A stretch of DNA of 64,000 nucleotides from Mesorhizobium norvegicum (GCF_004919685.1 NZ_SMYZ01000015.1:16731-80730), one strand, 5' to 3'. Shown: positions 54,686-64,000, counted from the stretch's first letter. The notes: generated by a model from the sequence alone, not told the origin. Made by a program: numbers and translations.

Positions 54686-55861
54686 TCAGGCCGCCGCTTT
54701 GAGCGACGCCTTCTGTGCGGCGAAGGCCCAGTCGAGCCAAGGCAGCAGCGCTTCGAGATCTGATGTCTCGACCGTCGCGCCACACCAGATGCGCAGACCG
54801 GGCGGTGCATCGCGATAGGCGCCGATATCATAGGCGACACCTTCCTTGTCGAGCACTGACACCAGTCCCTTGGCGAAAGCCGCCTGCCCGTCGGCGTCGA
54901 GCGCGGACACATCCGGGTCGGTGAAGGATAGGCAGACCGAGGTGTTCGACCGCGTCGCCGGCAGGGTGGCGAGATGACCGAGCCATGAGGACTTGCCGAC
55001 AAAGCGATCGAGGACGGCCGCATTGGCATCCGCCCTGGCGATCAGCGCATCGAGGCCACCGATCGACTTCGCCCAGTTGAGCGCATCGAGATAGTCCTCG
55101 ACGCACAGCATCGAGGGCGTGTTGATGGTCTCACCCTTGAAGATGCCCTCGATCAGCTTGCCGCCCGAGGTCAGGCGGAAGATTTTCGGCAGCGGCCACG
55201 AAGGCTTGTAGGTCTCCAGCCGCTCGACGGCACGAGGCGACAGGATGAGCATACCGTGTGCGCCCTCGCCGCCCAGCACCTTCTGCCAGGAGAAGGTGAC
55301 GACATCGAGTTTTTCGAAATCGAGCCTCTGTGCGAAGGCGGCCGAAGTCGCGTCACAGATGGTCAGGCCCTTGCGGTCCGCGGGAATGAAATTGCCGTTC
55401 GGCACCCGCACGCCGGACGTGGTGCCGTTCCAGGTGAAGACCACATCGCGGTCGAAATCGATCTTTGTCAGGTCCGGCAGTTCGCCATAGCCGGCTTCGA
55501 TCTTGCGCACATCGGCGAGCTTCAATTGCTTGACCACGTCGGTGACCCAGCCGGAGCCGAAGCTCTCCCAGGCGACCATGTCGACGCCGCGCTCGCCGAG
55601 CAGCGACCACAGCGCCATCTCGACAGCGCCGGTGTCCGATGCCGGCACGATGCCGATGCGGTAACCCGCCGGGACCTGGAGAATGTCCCGCGTCAGTTCG
55701 ATCGCCTGTTCGAGCTTGGTCTTGCCGATCTTGGCGCGGTGGGAACGACCGAGCGCAGCGGCTTTGAGCGCCTCGACCGACCAGCCGGGGCGTTTTGCGC
55801 AGGGACCTGAGGAAAAATTGGGGTTTGCCGGACGGAGTCCGGGCTTCGTATGCGTCGTCAT
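54686..55861 (-). CDS. serC: Phosphoserine aminotransferase
   Basis: 391 residues. PLP-binding Lys in [17 protein letters not shown]-terminal [18 protein letters not shown]. This is the alphaproteobacterial SerC type. It precedes serA in a two-gene serine operon. A structured leader precedes its ATG and may control translation. Confidence 0.95.
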   Translation of the reverse strand: MTTHTKPGLRPANPNFSSGPCAKRPGWSVEALKAAALGRSHRAKIGKTKLEQAIELTRDILQVPAGYRIGIVPASDTGAVEMALWSLLGERGVDMVAWESFGSGWVTDVVKQLKLADVRKIEAGYGELPDLTKIDFDRDVVFTWNGTTSGVRVPNGNFIPADRKGLTICDATSAAFAQRLDFEKLDVVTFSWQKVLGGEGAHGMLILSPRAVERLETYKPSWPLPKIFRLTSGGKLIEGIFKGETINTPSMLCVEDYLDALNWAKSIGGLDALIARADANAAVLDRFVGKSSWLGHLATLPATRSNTSVCLSFTDPDVSALDADGQAAFAKGLVSVLDKEGVAYDIGAYRDAPPGLRIWCGATVETSDLEALLPWLDWAFAAQKASLKAAA

Positions 55862-55925
55862 CGTGGTCTATCCTTCCAGATAGTGGCCCCTCGTTGGGGA
55901 GGGGTGGCCCACGGACGGCGATATG
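55862..55925 (-). ncRNA. serC-type leader RNA
   Basis: On the minus strand two hairpins precede serC. One has CCCCTC / GAGGGG arms (55899-55904 with 55887-55892). The other, CTATC-TGGAAG-GATAG (55868-55883), holds the GGAAGGA ribosome site in its loop and stem, 9-10 nt before the ATG, so folding would hide it. Position and layout match the serC motif reported upstream of serC in Rhizobiales. Confidence 0.65.
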
Positions 55926-56061
55926 CGTTCAGGCTTCGGGCGTCAAGAGGAAAGTTTTTGTCGCTGGCGGGATACCGGCGATTCGTGATCAGGATTTCGT
56001 GACTTCAAATGCAAACGACGGACCCGAAGATCCGCCGTCCTGATCCTCGTGCTCGTGGCGC

Positions 56062-56820
56062 CTACCAGAGATCGTAGCGCAGCCCGAGCTTGACCTGATG
56101 ATTGCTGATCCCTTTGTGGATCGGGTAGGAATTCAGGCTCTCGGCCGTCACGTATTCGGCGTCGGGGGCGGAAAAATACTGATAGCCCAGATCGACGGAA
56201 ACATTCTTCGACAGCTGGTAAGCAAGGCCGGCATTCAGCGTATAGGCCAGGGAGTACTGGGCCTTGCTATCACTCACCACGAAATCGTCCGTGTCATCGC
56301 CATTCTCCGTGAGATAGCTCGCCGAGAGGCTGCGCTTGCTGCGGACGACACCGATACCGGCGCCGAGATAAGGCGTGATCCCGACATAGGTGCCAAGATC
56401 GACATAGCCGTTGAGCATGCCCGAGTAGGCGTAGTTCTTCAGGGACGCCGATGCCACGGTCGGCTCTGCCGCAGTCGCTGAATCGTCATAGCCGATGCCG
56501 ATCTTGTTGCCAGGCAAATAGCCGAGATTAAGGTCGGCGCGCAGATAGTCGTTGAAATGGTAGCCGAAGCCGATGCTGGCAAAGATCGGATCTTCCTTGT
56601 TGCTGAAGCTCGCCGACGCGGAGGCGAAATCCTCATTGTCGAAGCTCTTCTGCGGCAGATAGGAAACATCCCCGCGCAGATACCAGCCGGAGCCGACCTC
56701 GACCGGCACATAGTCGGGCGCCTGGTCGGCATAGACCGGCGGATCGTAGTCGGCTGCGTGCACGGGCGTCAGCGGTGCGAGGGCGAGTGCGACAAGCGCC
56801 ATACGCGATGTGAGTTTCAT
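56062..56820 (-). CDS. Outer-membrane beta-barrel protein (Omp25/31-like)
   Basis: 252 residues from the ATG at 56820. A signal peptide (1-22, VHAAD) precedes WYLRGDVSYLPQ, then IGFGYHFNDYLRADLNLGYLPG, YVDLGTYVGITPYLGAGIGV and a C-terminal VKLGLRYDLW ending in a hydrophobic/aromatic residue, all typical of 8-stranded barrels with alternating hydrophobic residues. Related in structure to the next gene. A TTAA-N7-TTAA box lies 80 bp upstream. Confidence 0.9.
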   Translation of the reverse strand: MKLTSRMALVALALAPLTPVHAADYDPPVYADQAPDYVPVEVGSGWYLRGDVSYLPQKSFDNEDFASASASFSNKEDPIFASIGFGYHFNDYLRADLNLGYLPGNKIGIGYDDSATAAEPTVASASLKNYAYSGMLNGYVDLGTYVGITPYLGAGIGVVRSKRSLSASYLTENGDDTDDFVVSDSKAQYSLAYTLNAGLAYQLSKNVSVDLGYQYFSAPDAEYVTAESLNSYPIHKGISNHQVKLGLRYDLW

Positions 56821-56900
56821 GGTCCCCGACTCCCGAATTTGGCGCCGCAAGCAATCGCAACGGCAGCCATCGTTTCAAGGAGCATTGTTAACCATAGTGG

Positions 56901-56915
56901 TTAAGTGCCGGTTAA
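56901..56915. promoter_or_regulatory. TTAA-N7-TTAA (CtrA-type) box upstream of the first Omp gene
   Basis: TTAA at 56901 and TTAA at 56912 separated by 7 bp match the full CtrA consensus. A second dyad TTAACCA-TAG-TGGTTAA (56888-56904) overlaps its left part. Located about 80 bp upstream of the start codon (minus strand). Confidence 0.6.
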
Positions 56916-56972
56916 GGCTAACGGAGCGTTAGCAGATTGATTTTCAAGAATTTCAGCCGAAACGCACAAACG

Positions 56973-57000
56973 AAAACCGCCCGGTCGATGCCGGGCGGTT
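56973..57000 (-). terminator. Terminator after the second Omp gene
   Basis: AACCGCCCGG / CCGGGCGGTT with a 6-nt loop and a run of T on the minus strand, 26 bp after the stop. Confidence 0.8.
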
Positions 57001-57025
57001 CGCGAACTTTCAAGCAGTTCAGGTG

Positions 57026-57871
57026 TTACTTGGTGTAGATCGGCTCGGGTTCGGGCTGGTAGGCCACGACCGGCGCGGCGCACCCGTTGTTGCCCCCGAA
57101 CTGATAGCGCAGGCCACCGCGCACTTCGTGCGTGTTGATGCCACGGTCGAAGCCAGGGCCGGAGCTGCTCACGTCCCATTCGAACATGCGGCCGCCCTGG
57201 ATGTGGCTGAAGCGGTAGCCAGCATCGAGGATGATCTTGTCGGTCAGGCAGTAGGAAGCGCCGGCCATCAGAGCGTAGGCGAAACGCCAGTTGGACGCTC
57301 CCGGATTGGTCTCGGTGGTGTTCGGGTCGTAGACAGTATCCCACTTGACGCGCGCACCGCCGATGCCGGCACCGACATAGGGCGTGATGCCGTGATAGGT
57401 GCCGAGATCGACATAGGCATTGGCCAGCAGCAGCAAGGCGCTCATTTTCGACACTTCGGTCGATGTTCCGTTGATATCCGAGGTGCCGCCGTTGAAGTTC
57501 GACTTGAACCAGTAGTCGGCGGTCAGATCGGTACGGAAGTGGTCGTTGATCTTGTAGCCGACGCCGGCGCCGAGCGAGAAGCCGCCCTTGAGCTTGCCGA
57601 AATCGAAGCTTCTGGTGCCGGGCGTGACCGTACAGTTACAGGGATCGACGGTGTAGGTCATATAGTCGATGCCGCGCACGGTCGACTTGTGATAGTCGAT
57701 GTCGCCACGGATATACCAGCCGCCGACTTCGGCCGGCTGCTCGTATACGGCCTGAGGCGGAGCCTCTTCGACCACCGGCTCCGGCAGGTCGGCTGCGAAC
57801 AACGGTCCTGCCAGGCTCGCGAACAGTAAGGCGAGCAGGGCCTTTCTTGCTGTATTGAACATGCTTGTCAC
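57026..57871 (-). CDS. Outer-membrane beta-barrel protein
   Basis: 281 residues. Signal peptide (1-26, LFAAD), then a 20-residue Pro/Glu-rich stretch and WYIRGDIDYHKS, GAGVGYKINDHFRTDLTADYWF, YVDLGTYHGITPYVGAGIGGA and a C-terminal GLRYQFGG. Same design as the adjacent gene (both WYLRG/WYIRGD, YVDLGTY..GITPYLGAG), so they are tandem paralogues. The last residues extend past the barrel (EPEPIYTK). Confidence 0.92.
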   Translation of the reverse strand: MTSMFNTARKALLALLFASLAGPLFAADLPEPVVEEAPPQAVYEQPAEVGGWYIRGDIDYHKSTVRGIDYMTYTVDPCNCTVTPGTRSFDFGKLKGGFSLGAGVGYKINDHFRTDLTADYWFKSNFNGGTSDINGTSTEVSKMSALLLLANAYVDLGTYHGITPYVGAGIGGARVKWDTVYDPNTTETNPGASNWRFAYALMAGASYCLTDKIILDAGYRFSHIQGGRMFEWDVSSSGPGFDRGINTHEVRGGLRYQFGGNNGCAAPVVAYQPEPEPIYTK

Positions 57872-57945
57872 CCCTGAGAAGCTCGGAACGGCGAACCCGC
57901 CCGAAATGCGATTGGCTTTCAGTCGTGGATAATGAATTGCAAAGG

Positions 57946-57961
57946 TTAAAACGCGTTTAAC
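57946..57961. promoter_or_regulatory. TTAA-N7-TTAAC (CtrA-type) box upstream of the second Omp gene
   Basis: TTAA, AACGCGT (7 bp) and TTAAC match the CtrA consensus TTAA-N7-TTAAC exactly, 75 bp upstream of the start codon (minus strand). It is also an imperfect palindrome, GGTTAAA ... TTTAACC. Confidence 0.65.
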
Positions 57962-58043
57962 CCTGTTGCTTAACCACGAATCTCGAAACTTCTAGGAATC
58001 GATGCCCGATTTCCGGAGGCCGGAATCGACCGCCGGACCAACG

Positions 58044-58070
58044 AAAAAGCCCGCCGGGAAGGCGGGCTTT
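58044..58070 (-). terminator. Terminator downstream of glmM
   Basis: AAAGCCCGCC / GGCGGGCTTT with a GGGAA loop; T-run on the minus strand. About 75 bp after the glmM stop. Confidence 0.8.
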
Positions 58071-58144
58071 GAGCTGGTGAAGCTGTGCGCGGCGACGCCC
58101 TTCCAGGCGCGCTGGGGGCAACGCCCTGCCGGGCGCTCTGGGGA

Positions 58145-59497
58145 TCAGGCGGCGCTGCGCGTTTCCGAGATGACTTCCACGATGCCATTGACGACGGACT
58201 CGACCAGTTGCGGGTCGTCGCCCTCGGCCATCACGCGGATCAGCGGCTCTGTGCCGGATGGCCGGATAACCAGCCGCCCGGCCTTGCCGAGGCGGTGACG
58301 GGCATCTTCGATGGCTGCCTTGACCGGCGCTTCCTCGAGCGGCTTGCCGCCGGAAATATGGACGTTCTTGAGAAGCTGCGGCACCGGTTCGAATTTCTTC
58401 GACAGTTCGCTGACCGGCCGCCCCTGCCGCTTGATACAGGCCAGCACCTGCAGCGCCGAAACGAGGCCATCGCCAGTGGTCGAGAAATCCGACAGCACGA
58501 TATGGCCCGATTGTTCGCCGCCGACATTCAGCCCATGCGCGCGCATATGCTCGACGACATAACGGTCGCCGACCTTGGTGCGGTGCAATTGCAGCTTCAT
58601 GTCGCCGAGGAAGCGCTCGAGGCCGAGATTGGACATGACCGTCGAAACGACGCCGCCGCCGGCCAGCCGCCCGCTCTGGTGCCAGGATTCGGCGATCAGT
58701 GCCATGATCTGGTCACCATCGACGATCGCGCCGTTTTCATCGACGATGACGACGCGATCGGCATCGCCATCGAGCGCGATGCCGATGTCGGCGCGCACTT
58801 CGTGCACCTTCTTCTGCAGGCCCGCGGGATGGGTCGAGCCGCATTCCTTGTTGATGTTGAAGCCGTTGGGCTCGACATTGATGGCGACGACTTCGGCGCC
58901 CAGTTCCCAGAGCGCCTCGGGCGCTACCTTGTATGCCGCGCCATTGGCGCAATCGACGACGATCCTCAAGCCGGAGAGTGACATCGAGCGCGGCAAGGTG
59001 CGCTTGGCGAATTCGATGTAGCGATCATGCACGCCATCGACGCGCTTGGCGCGGCCAAGCCCGTCGGAATCGGCGAGCGCCAGTTCGATATCCTTGTCGA
59101 GCATGCTCTCGATGCGCTCCTCGATCTCGTCGGAGAGCTTGTAGCCGTCGGGTCCGAACAGCTTGATGCCGTTGTCGTAGTAGGGATTGTGCGAAGCCGA
59201 GATCATGACGCCGATATCGGCGCGCAGCGAACGCACCAGCATGGCCACCGCAGGTGTCGGGATCGGGCCGAGCAGGAACACGTCCATGCCGGCGGCACAG
59301 AGACCGGCGACCATGGCATTCTCGATCATATAGCCGGAAAGCCTGGTGTCCTTGCCGAGCACGACGCGGTGGCGATGGCTGCCGCGCTGAAAGGAGAGGC
59401 CGGCTGCCATGCCGACCCGCATCGCGATTTCCGCGGTCATCGGAAACTTGTTGGCGCGCCCGCGAATGCCGTCCGTGCCGAAATAATTCCCTGCCAT
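58145..59497 (-). CDS. glmM: Phosphoglucosamine mutase
   Basis: 450 residues. Converts glucosamine-6-P to glucosamine-1-P for peptidoglycan and LPS. N-terminal [12 protein letters not shown], the phosphoserine loop [18 protein letters not shown] (active Ser), metal-binding DGDADRV and [10 protein letters not shown], and [15 protein letters not shown] are present. The gene follows ftsH in conserved order, separated here by a 1.5-kb insert. Confidence 0.96.
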   Translation of the reverse strand: MAGNYFGTDGIRGRANKFPMTAEIAMRVGMAAGLSFQRGSHRHRVVLGKDTRLSGYMIENAMVAGLCAAGMDVFLLGPIPTPAVAMLVRSLRADIGVMISASHNPYYDNGIKLFGPDGYKLSDEIEERIESMLDKDIELALADSDGLGRAKRVDGVHDRYIEFAKRTLPRSMSLSGLRIVVDCANGAAYKVAPEALWELGAEVVAINVEPNGFNINKECGSTHPAGLQKKVHEVRADIGIALDGDADRVVIVDENGAIVDGDQIMALIAESWHQSGRLAGGGVVSTVMSNLGLERFLGDMKLQLHRTKVGDRYVVEHMRAHGLNVGGEQSGHIVLSDFSTTGDGLVSALQVLACIKRQGRPVSELSKKFEPVPQLLKNVHISGGKPLEEAPVKAAIEDARHRLGKAGRLVIRPSGTEPLIRVMAEGDDPQLVESVVNGIVEVISETRSAA

Positions 59498-59865
59498 GCT
59501 AGCCAGTTTCCTCGACGTTTCTTCCCTGGCACGTCATGCCACAATTGGCCAGGGCGCTATGATCACATTGTGTGATTATATGTTACCAATCCTTAGAAAA
59601 TCATTGTTGTGCGCCGCACACAACATGGCTGCAACCTAACACGCCGAGACTGCCACGCTGCAATATACCAGTTATGCGAGCCCTTCAGCGCAGATGCACC
59701 TGGAAAATCTTGCTCTGAAGCCGTCAACGGGCAACGATTTCATCACCTTATCGGGAGAAGCCAGCTTTCGGCGATATATACGCCACTTAGCATCTGGCGC
59801 AACCGACCGTTGAGCGTTATTGATTCGCAGGGACGTATCATGGGCTGCTGCAACGGAGAAACGCT
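59498..59865. other. Divergent intergenic region with two short dyads
   Basis: 368 bp without a gene. ATCACA-TTG-TGTGAT (59562-59576) resembles a CRP/FNR-type half pair, and TGTTGTG-N7-CACAACA (59605-59625) is a second dyad. It separates glmM from the repeat protein gene, so these may control either. Confidence 0.5.
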
Positions 59866-60720
59866 ATGCTCATCCACCGACTTGCCACTTTGACCGGCCT
59901 CGCCGTCGCGACCTTGTTCCTGGCCGCGCCAGCCAACGCACTGACGATGGCCGAGTGCAGCACGAAGTACAATGCCGCCAAGGATGCGGGGACACTCGCC
60001 GGGGCGACCTGGAACCAGTTCCGCAAGGCCCAGTGCGGCACTGACGCTGCGGCCACGACCGACGCCAAGCCAGCCGATACCAAGAAAGCGACCGACACCA
60101 AGAAGGCTGCCGAGACGAAACCGGCCAAGGCGACCAAGGCAGCCGCTGCGGCGGACGACAGCACGGCCAAGGGCCTGACGGCGAAGGAATGCAGCACCAA
60201 ATACCAGGCGGCGAAGGCTGCCGGTACGCTGAACGGCATGAAGTGGAACGACTTCCGCAAGTCCGAATGCGCCGCCGGTGCATCCGCCGCTGCCGCCGCC
60301 AAGCCGGCAACCACCAAGGCTGCCGCGGCTCCCGCCGACGGCAAGGGTCTGAGCATGGCCGAATGCAGCACCAAGTATCAGGCTGCCAAGACGGCCAACA
60401 CGCTGAAAGGCATGAAGTGGAACGACTTCCGCAAGTCCGAATGCGGTGCCGGCGCATCGGATGACGACACCGTGCCAGCTGCCGACGAGGCGAGCTACAC
60501 CAAGGAGCCGGCGAAGCCGACGACGGCTGCGCCCAAGGGCGTCACTTTCCCGTCCGCGATCTCGGCGAAATATGCCAGCGAGACTCCCGGAAAAGGCCGC
60601 ATGCATACTTGCCTCGACCAGTACTATGCCCTCAAGGACGCCAATGCGCTTGGCGGCCTGAAGTGGATCCAGAAGGGCGGCGGCTTCTATAGCCTGTGCA
60701 ACGCCAAGCTGAAGAGCTGA
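59866..60720 (+). CDS. Secreted protein with four cysteine-paired repeats
   Basis: 284 residues with a signal peptide (about 1-26). It holds four copies of a module of about 30 residues. In three, the pattern is ECSTKYQAAK...TLxGMKWNDFRKSEC with Cys pairs at 31/57, 109/135 and 167/193, each exactly 26 apart. The fourth (249/278) is degenerate. Linkers are Lys/Ala/Thr-rich. I do not recognise a family beyond a possible PsiF-like likeness. Predicted periplasmic, disulfide-linked modules. Confidence 0.8.
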   Translation: MLIHRLATLTGLAVATLFLAAPANALTMAECSTKYNAAKDAGTLAGATWNQFRKAQCGTDAAATTDAKPADTKKATDTKKAAETKPAKATKAAAAADDSTAKGLTAKECSTKYQAAKAAGTLNGMKWNDFRKSECAAGASAAAAAKPATTKAAAAPADGKGLSMAECSTKYQAAKTANTLKGMKWNDFRKSECGAGASDDDTVPAADEASYTKEPAKPTTAAPKGVTFPSAISAKYASETPGKGRMHTCLDQYYALKDANALGGLKWIQKGGGFYSLCNAKLKS

Positions 60721-60743
60721 ACGACAACGACATCTGAGCAAGA

Positions 60744-60777
60744 AAAGGCCCGCGAACCGCAAGGTTCGCGGGCCTTT
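60744..60777 (+). terminator. Terminator after the repeat protein
   Basis: AAAGGCCCGCGAACC / GGTTCGCGGGCCTTT with a GCAA tetraloop and a TTTTT tail. Confidence 0.9.
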
Positions 60778-60839
60778 TTGTTGAGCGGCGTTTATTTAGG
60801 AATGACCACATCCGCGCTGGGAAGCGCGGTGGCCGACGC

Positions 60840-60872
60840 TGCCAATCTCCCCCGCAAGGGGGGAGATTGGCA
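60840..60872. repeat. Palindrome GCCAATCTCCCCC / GGGGGAGATTGGC
   Basis: Perfect 14-bp arms (with an outer T and A) around a 5-nt loop, in the gap between the repeat protein and ftsH. Fits another dispersed short palindrome family. Confidence 0.7.
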
Positions 60873-60946
60873 GTCACGCGGGCTTTCGCCAATCGTCAAC
60901 GTCGCAGATGCAAGGTCGCGGACGACTCCTCCCCAACCGCAAACAA

Positions 60947-60973
60947 AAACGCCGCGGACATGCCGCGGCGTTT
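60947..60973 (-). terminator. Terminator downstream of ftsH
   Basis: AAACGCCGCGG / CCGCGGCGTTT with a 5-nt loop; T-run on the minus strand. Confidence 0.85.
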
Positions 60974-60998
60974 CTAAAATCAACCTGCTTGGTCGAAC

Positions 60999-62927
60999 TC
61001 AGCTCGACGGCTGCGGTTCCATGCCGCCTTCGGGCTCCGGCCCCTTCTTGCGCCGGCCGCCGGACTTCGGCACGGCCGAGCCGCGGCTCGGCGGCGTGTC
61101 GTCGCCAAGGTCGCGCGCTGGCTTGTGACCGGCGATCAATTGCTTGATCTCCTCGCCGGACAGCGTCTCGTATTCCAGCAGGCCTTGCGCCAGCGCGATC
61201 CATTCCTTCTTCTTCTTGGTCAGGATGGACTTCGCCGACGAATAGGCCTCGTCGATCAGGCGGCGCACTTCGGCATCGATGATCTGCGCCGTCTCTTCCG
61301 AGACGTTCTGCGTGCGCGCCACCGAATGGCCGAGGAACACTTCCTCCTGGTTGTCGCCGTAGGCGACATGGCCGAGCTTGTCGGAAAAACCCCAGCGCGT
61401 AACCATGGCGCGGGCCAGCTTGGTCGCCTGCTCGATGTCCGAGGAGGCGCCGGAGGTGATGTTCTCCTTGCCGAACTTGAATTCCTCGGCGACACGGCCG
61501 CCCATCATGATGGCGAGCCGCGAGATCATGTATTTGTAGCTCATCGAATAGCGGTCGCCTTCCGGCAGCTGCATGACCATGCCGAGTGCGCGGCCGCGCG
61601 GGATGATGGTGGCCTTGTGCAGCGGATCTGCCGACGGCACGTTGAGCGCGAGGATGGCGTGGCCGGCCTCGTGGTAGGCGGTGAGCTCCTTCTCGGCCTG
61701 CGTCATGGCCGACGAACGACGCTCGGCGCCCATCATGATCTTGTCCTTGGCGTCCTCGAATTCGGCCATGGTGACGAGACGCTTGTTGCGGCGTGCCGCC
61801 ATCAGCGCGGATTCGTTGACGAGGTTCATCAGGTCGGCGCCGGAGAAGCCCGGCGTACCGCGCGCGATCACCTTGAGGTCGACATTGGGGGCCAGTGGCA
61901 CGTTGCGCACATGCACCTTGAGGATCTTCTCGCGGCCGACGATGTCGGGGTTCGGCACCACAACCTGGCGGTCGAAGCGGCCTGGCCTGAGCAGCGCCGG
62001 ATCAAGCACGTCGGGCCGGTTCGTGGCAGCGATCAGGATGATGCTTTCGTTGGATTCGAAGCCGTCCATCTCGACCAGCAACTGGTTCAGCGTCTGCTCG
62101 CGTTCGTCATTGCCGCCGCCGAGGCCGGCGCCGCGATGACGGCCGACAGCATCGATTTCGTCGATGAAGATGATGCAGGGCGCGTTCTTCTTGGCCTGGT
62201 CGAACATGTCGCGGACGCGGCTTGCACCGACGCCGACGAACATCTCGACGAAGTCCGAACCGGAAATGGTGAAGAACGGCACATTGGCTTCGCCGGCAAC
62301 CGAGCGGGCGAGCAGCGTCTTGCCGGTTCCCGGAGGACCGACAAGCAGCACGCCGCGCGGGATCTTGCCGCCGAGCCGCTGGAACTTCTGCGGATCGCGC
62401 AGGAACTCGACGATCTCCTCCAGATCTTCCTTGGCTTCGTCGACGCCGGCAACGTCCTGGAAGGTGACGCGGCCATGCGCTTCGGTGAGCAGCTTGGCCT
62501 TCGACTTGCCGAAGCCCATGGCGCGCCCGGACCCGGACTGCATCTGGCGCATGAAGAATATCCAGACGCCGAGGATGAGGATCATCGGCAGCCATGAGAT
62601 CAGATAGCCGAACAGCGAATTGGAACCGTCTGTTTCAGGCCGCGCGTTGATGGTGACGTTCTTGTCCTGCAGCCGCGAGACCAGCGAAGGATCGCCGGGC
62701 GAATAGGTCTGGAAGCCGCTGGCATTGTCGGTGTAGGTGCCGCTGATGCGAGCGCCTGCGATGGTCACTGTCTTGACCCGACCCGCCGCGACATCCTGCA
62801 GGAACTGCGAATAAGGCACATCGCTGGAGGCCCCTCGCGTCTGCGGCGTCTGGAACAGATTGAACAGGGCGATGAGCAGGACCGCTATGATCGCCCAAAG
62901 CGCGAGGTTGCGATAGTTCGGATTCAT
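60999..62927 (-). CDS. ftsH: ATP-dependent zinc metalloprotease FtsH
   Basis: 642 residues from the ATG at 62927. Two N-terminal membrane segments (about 7-25 and 105-125) flank a periplasmic domain. AAA motifs: Walker [13 protein letters not shown], Walker [16 protein letters not shown] ([20 protein letters not shown]). Protease site HEAGH. It degrades membrane and regulatory proteins such as RpoH. The C-terminal tail is Arg/Gly/Ser rich. Follows tilS as in other alphaproteobacteria. Confidence 0.97.
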   Translation of the reverse strand: MNPNYRNLALWAIIAVLLIALFNLFQTPQTRGASSDVPYSQFLQDVAAGRVKTVTIAGARISGTYTDNASGFQTYSPGDPSLVSRLQDKNVTINARPETDGSNSLFGYLISWLPMILILGVWIFFMRQMQSGSGRAMGFGKSKAKLLTEAHGRVTFQDVAGVDEAKEDLEEIVEFLRDPQKFQRLGGKIPRGVLLVGPPGTGKTLLARSVAGEANVPFFTISGSDFVEMFVGVGASRVRDMFDQAKKNAPCIIFIDEIDAVGRHRGAGLGGGNDEREQTLNQLLVEMDGFESNESIILIAATNRPDVLDPALLRPGRFDRQVVVPNPDIVGREKILKVHVRNVPLAPNVDLKVIARGTPGFSGADLMNLVNESALMAARRNKRLVTMAEFEDAKDKIMMGAERRSSAMTQAEKELTAYHEAGHAILALNVPSADPLHKATIIPRGRALGMVMQLPEGDRYSMSYKYMISRLAIMMGGRVAEEFKFGKENITSGASSDIEQATKLARAMVTRWGFSDKLGHVAYGDNQEEVFLGHSVARTQNVSEETAQIIDAEVRRLIDEAYSSAKSILTKKKKEWIALAQGLLEYETLSGEEIKQLIAGHKPARDLGDDTPPSRGSAVPKSGGRRKKGPEPEGGMEPQPSS

Positions 62928-63052
62928 CAATTGTCCCGTTGGCGTCCGCTGGGCGGACACGCGTCATGAGAGGAAACTTGGGTCTAACATAGGGAGAGCG
63001 TCTCCCCTTGCCAAGCATAACAGCACGTCTGGGTTAAGCTTTCGCGCAACCA

Positions 63053-64000
63053 TCAACCGGCACTGTGGCCGCTGAAAGGCAAGGGTGGAACCGGGGCCGC
63101 GCCAATCAGCCCAGCGACGGCCTGTGCCGGCGCCAGATCAAAGGACGGCAGGAAGCGGGCAAAAGGCGCAACGACCGGCCGCACCTCAACCATCGCGGAC
63201 ACCCCTCCATGTCCAGGCAAACCAAGGCATTCCCCGGCCTGCCACAATGCCGGCTCGGTGGCGAGCGCGGCGCGCATCAGGCTCGGTGGGGTTTTTCCTT
63301 CACCCATCGCCAGCCGCTTCGCCGCGGCTTTGCCGAACGGGGCAATCAACAATGCGCCGCTGCTGTCGTTCAATGTGATGTGGCGGCGGCCATCCCAGAG
63401 GGCGCTGCCGGTGGCGGCAGCGGCGGCGGGCAAGTTGCGCGCCTCGCGGCGCAGGAAGATGCCGGCGCGCCGGAAATCGACAACCGTCCGCGACAATGTG
63501 GCGCAAAGAAATCCGGCCTTTAGCCGGCCGAACACCGCCTCGCTGCGGGCCTGATCCGGCAGGAAGGCAATCCCGCCGGTCGTGGCCAGCAGGATGCGCA
63601 ACGCATAGACGGCCGCCCGCTCGTCGCCGGCGGAAAGCAAGCCTGGATCAAGACGAATGAGCCCGCAGGCCGGCTGGGTCGCGAAATCGCCGATCAAGCT
63701 TGCGGCAGCGAGGCCGAGTTGACTGCGCGCACGGCCCTCATGCGCGGCCAGCGCCAGTGCATCGTCGATGCGCCGCGCACCGTTGCCGTCGGCAAGGGCT
63801 GCCCGCATGCGCGGCCGCTCGAAAGCCTCGTCGGCATTGGTCGGGTCTTCGGCCCAGTCGACATTTTGACGGCGCAGGACGTCGCGCAGCGCCGCGCGCC
63901 GCAACCTGAGAAGCGGCCGCACGATCCAGCTGCGCCAATCATACAAGGTGGCGGGCGCCATGCCGGCAAGTCCCCGGCCTGCCATGCCGGCATGGCCTCG
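63053..64000 (-). CDS. tilS: tRNA(Ile)-lysidine synthetase, N-terminal part outside window
   Basis: The frame is open to the window edge; only the C-terminal 315 residues are here, so the PP-loop (SGGxDS) is missing. The RPLLRLRRAALRDVLRRQNVDWAEDPTNADEAFERPRMR stretch is the TilS signature following the catalytic domain. The remainder is the diverged C-terminal domain of alphaproteobacterial TilS. TilS converts C34 of the CAU anticodon of tRNA(Ile2) to lysidine. Gene order tilS-ftsH supports the call. Confidence 0.88.
   Translation of the reverse strand, partial: RGHAGMAGRGLAGMAPATLYDWRSWIVRPLLRLRRAALRDVLRRQNVDWAEDPTNADEAFERPRMRAALADGNGARRIDDALALAAHEGRARSQLGLAAASLIGDFATQPACGLIRLDPGLLSAGDERAAVYALRILLATTGGIAFLPDQARSEAVFGRLKAGFLCATLSRTVVDFRRAGIFLRREARNLPAAAAATGSALWDGRRHITLNDSSGALLIAPFGKAAAKRLAMGEGKTPPSLMRAALATEPALWQAGECLGLPGHGGVSAMVEVRPVVAPFARFLPSFDLAPAQAVAGLIGAAPVPPLPFSGHSAG

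Noticed and set aside
1..64000. Mobile elements, CRISPR arrays, tRNA or rRNA genes
   Set aside because: I saw no transposase or integrase motifs, no regularly spaced repeats, and no cloverleaf or rRNA-like sequence on either strand by eye; a dedicated search could still find a small RNA.

Overview
The window is GC-rich and densely packed. It looks like chromosomal backbone from a Mesorhizobium-type alphaproteobacterium (Rhizobiales). The evidence is the gene content (PhaR/PhaA/PhaB, RpoH2 with an EcfG-type promoter, CarD, DUF1036, DUF1244 and DUF3309 proteins, the order tilS-ftsH-glmM), TTAA-N7-TTAA (CtrA-type) boxes, a serC leader, and several families of palindromic intergenic repeats of the kind common in rhizobia. 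I saw no nodulation or nitrogen-fixation genes, insertion sequences, prophage, CRISPR array, rRNA or tRNA.

Layout. 0-2.6 kb: the end of a metallophosphoesterase, a cupredoxin, an ECF sigma factor and its membrane anti-sigma factor. 2.7-7 kb: purE-purK, an LprI-like protein, a cysteine-free L36, a TPR protein and an alpha/beta hydrolase. 7-14.1 kb: pyruvate kinase, a DUF1036 protein, an N-formylglutamate amidohydrolase-like protein, DUF1244, an MFS exporter, a LysR regulator facing an NmrA-like reductase, and a 52-residue DUF3309 membrane protein. 14.2-22.8 kb: an RND efflux pump (adaptor plus permease), then an isoquinoline-oxidoreductase-type molybdoenzyme (2Fe-2S subunit, Mo subunit, dihaem cytochrome c) divergent from a TetR regulator with a clear palindromic operator between them.

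22.8-30.3 kb is a carbon-storage region. A patatin-like hydrolase and 3-hydroxybutyrate dehydrogenase form one operon. Two divergent citrate-synthase-like genes follow, one fused to a helix-turn-helix domain and one with Glu at the catalytic Asp position. Then come phaR divergent from phaA, and phaB. Together they sit on the acetyl-CoA branch point between the TCA cycle and polyhydroxybutyrate. This is the best candidate here for an uncharacterised functional unit.

30.3-31.0 kb is a 730-bp non-coding stretch with an exact 23-bp direct repeat. 31.0-36.5 kb: a SUV3-like RNA helicase with a long low-complexity tail, an Hsp15-like S4 protein, a 7Fe ferredoxin and CarD. 36.6-39.0 kb: a polar amino acid ABC transporter. 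39.3-41.7 kb: rpoH2 behind an EcfG-type promoter and an M48 lipoprotein protease. 41.9-46.3 kb: thiBPQ behind a TPP riboswitch, divergent from thiamine pyrophosphokinase, followed by an ABC-F ATPase. 48.1-48.7 kb: a CcdAB toxin-antitoxin pair. 48.7-55.9 kb: a Pro/Ala-rich membrane protein, purA, an EamA transporter, and serC-serA behind a serC-type leader. 56-58 kb: two outer-membrane beta-barrel proteins, each with a TTAA-N7-TTAA box upstream. 58-64 kb: glmM, a secreted protein with four cysteine-paired repeats, ftsH, and the 3' part of tilS.

All functional calls come from reading motifs by eye; no database search was possible.
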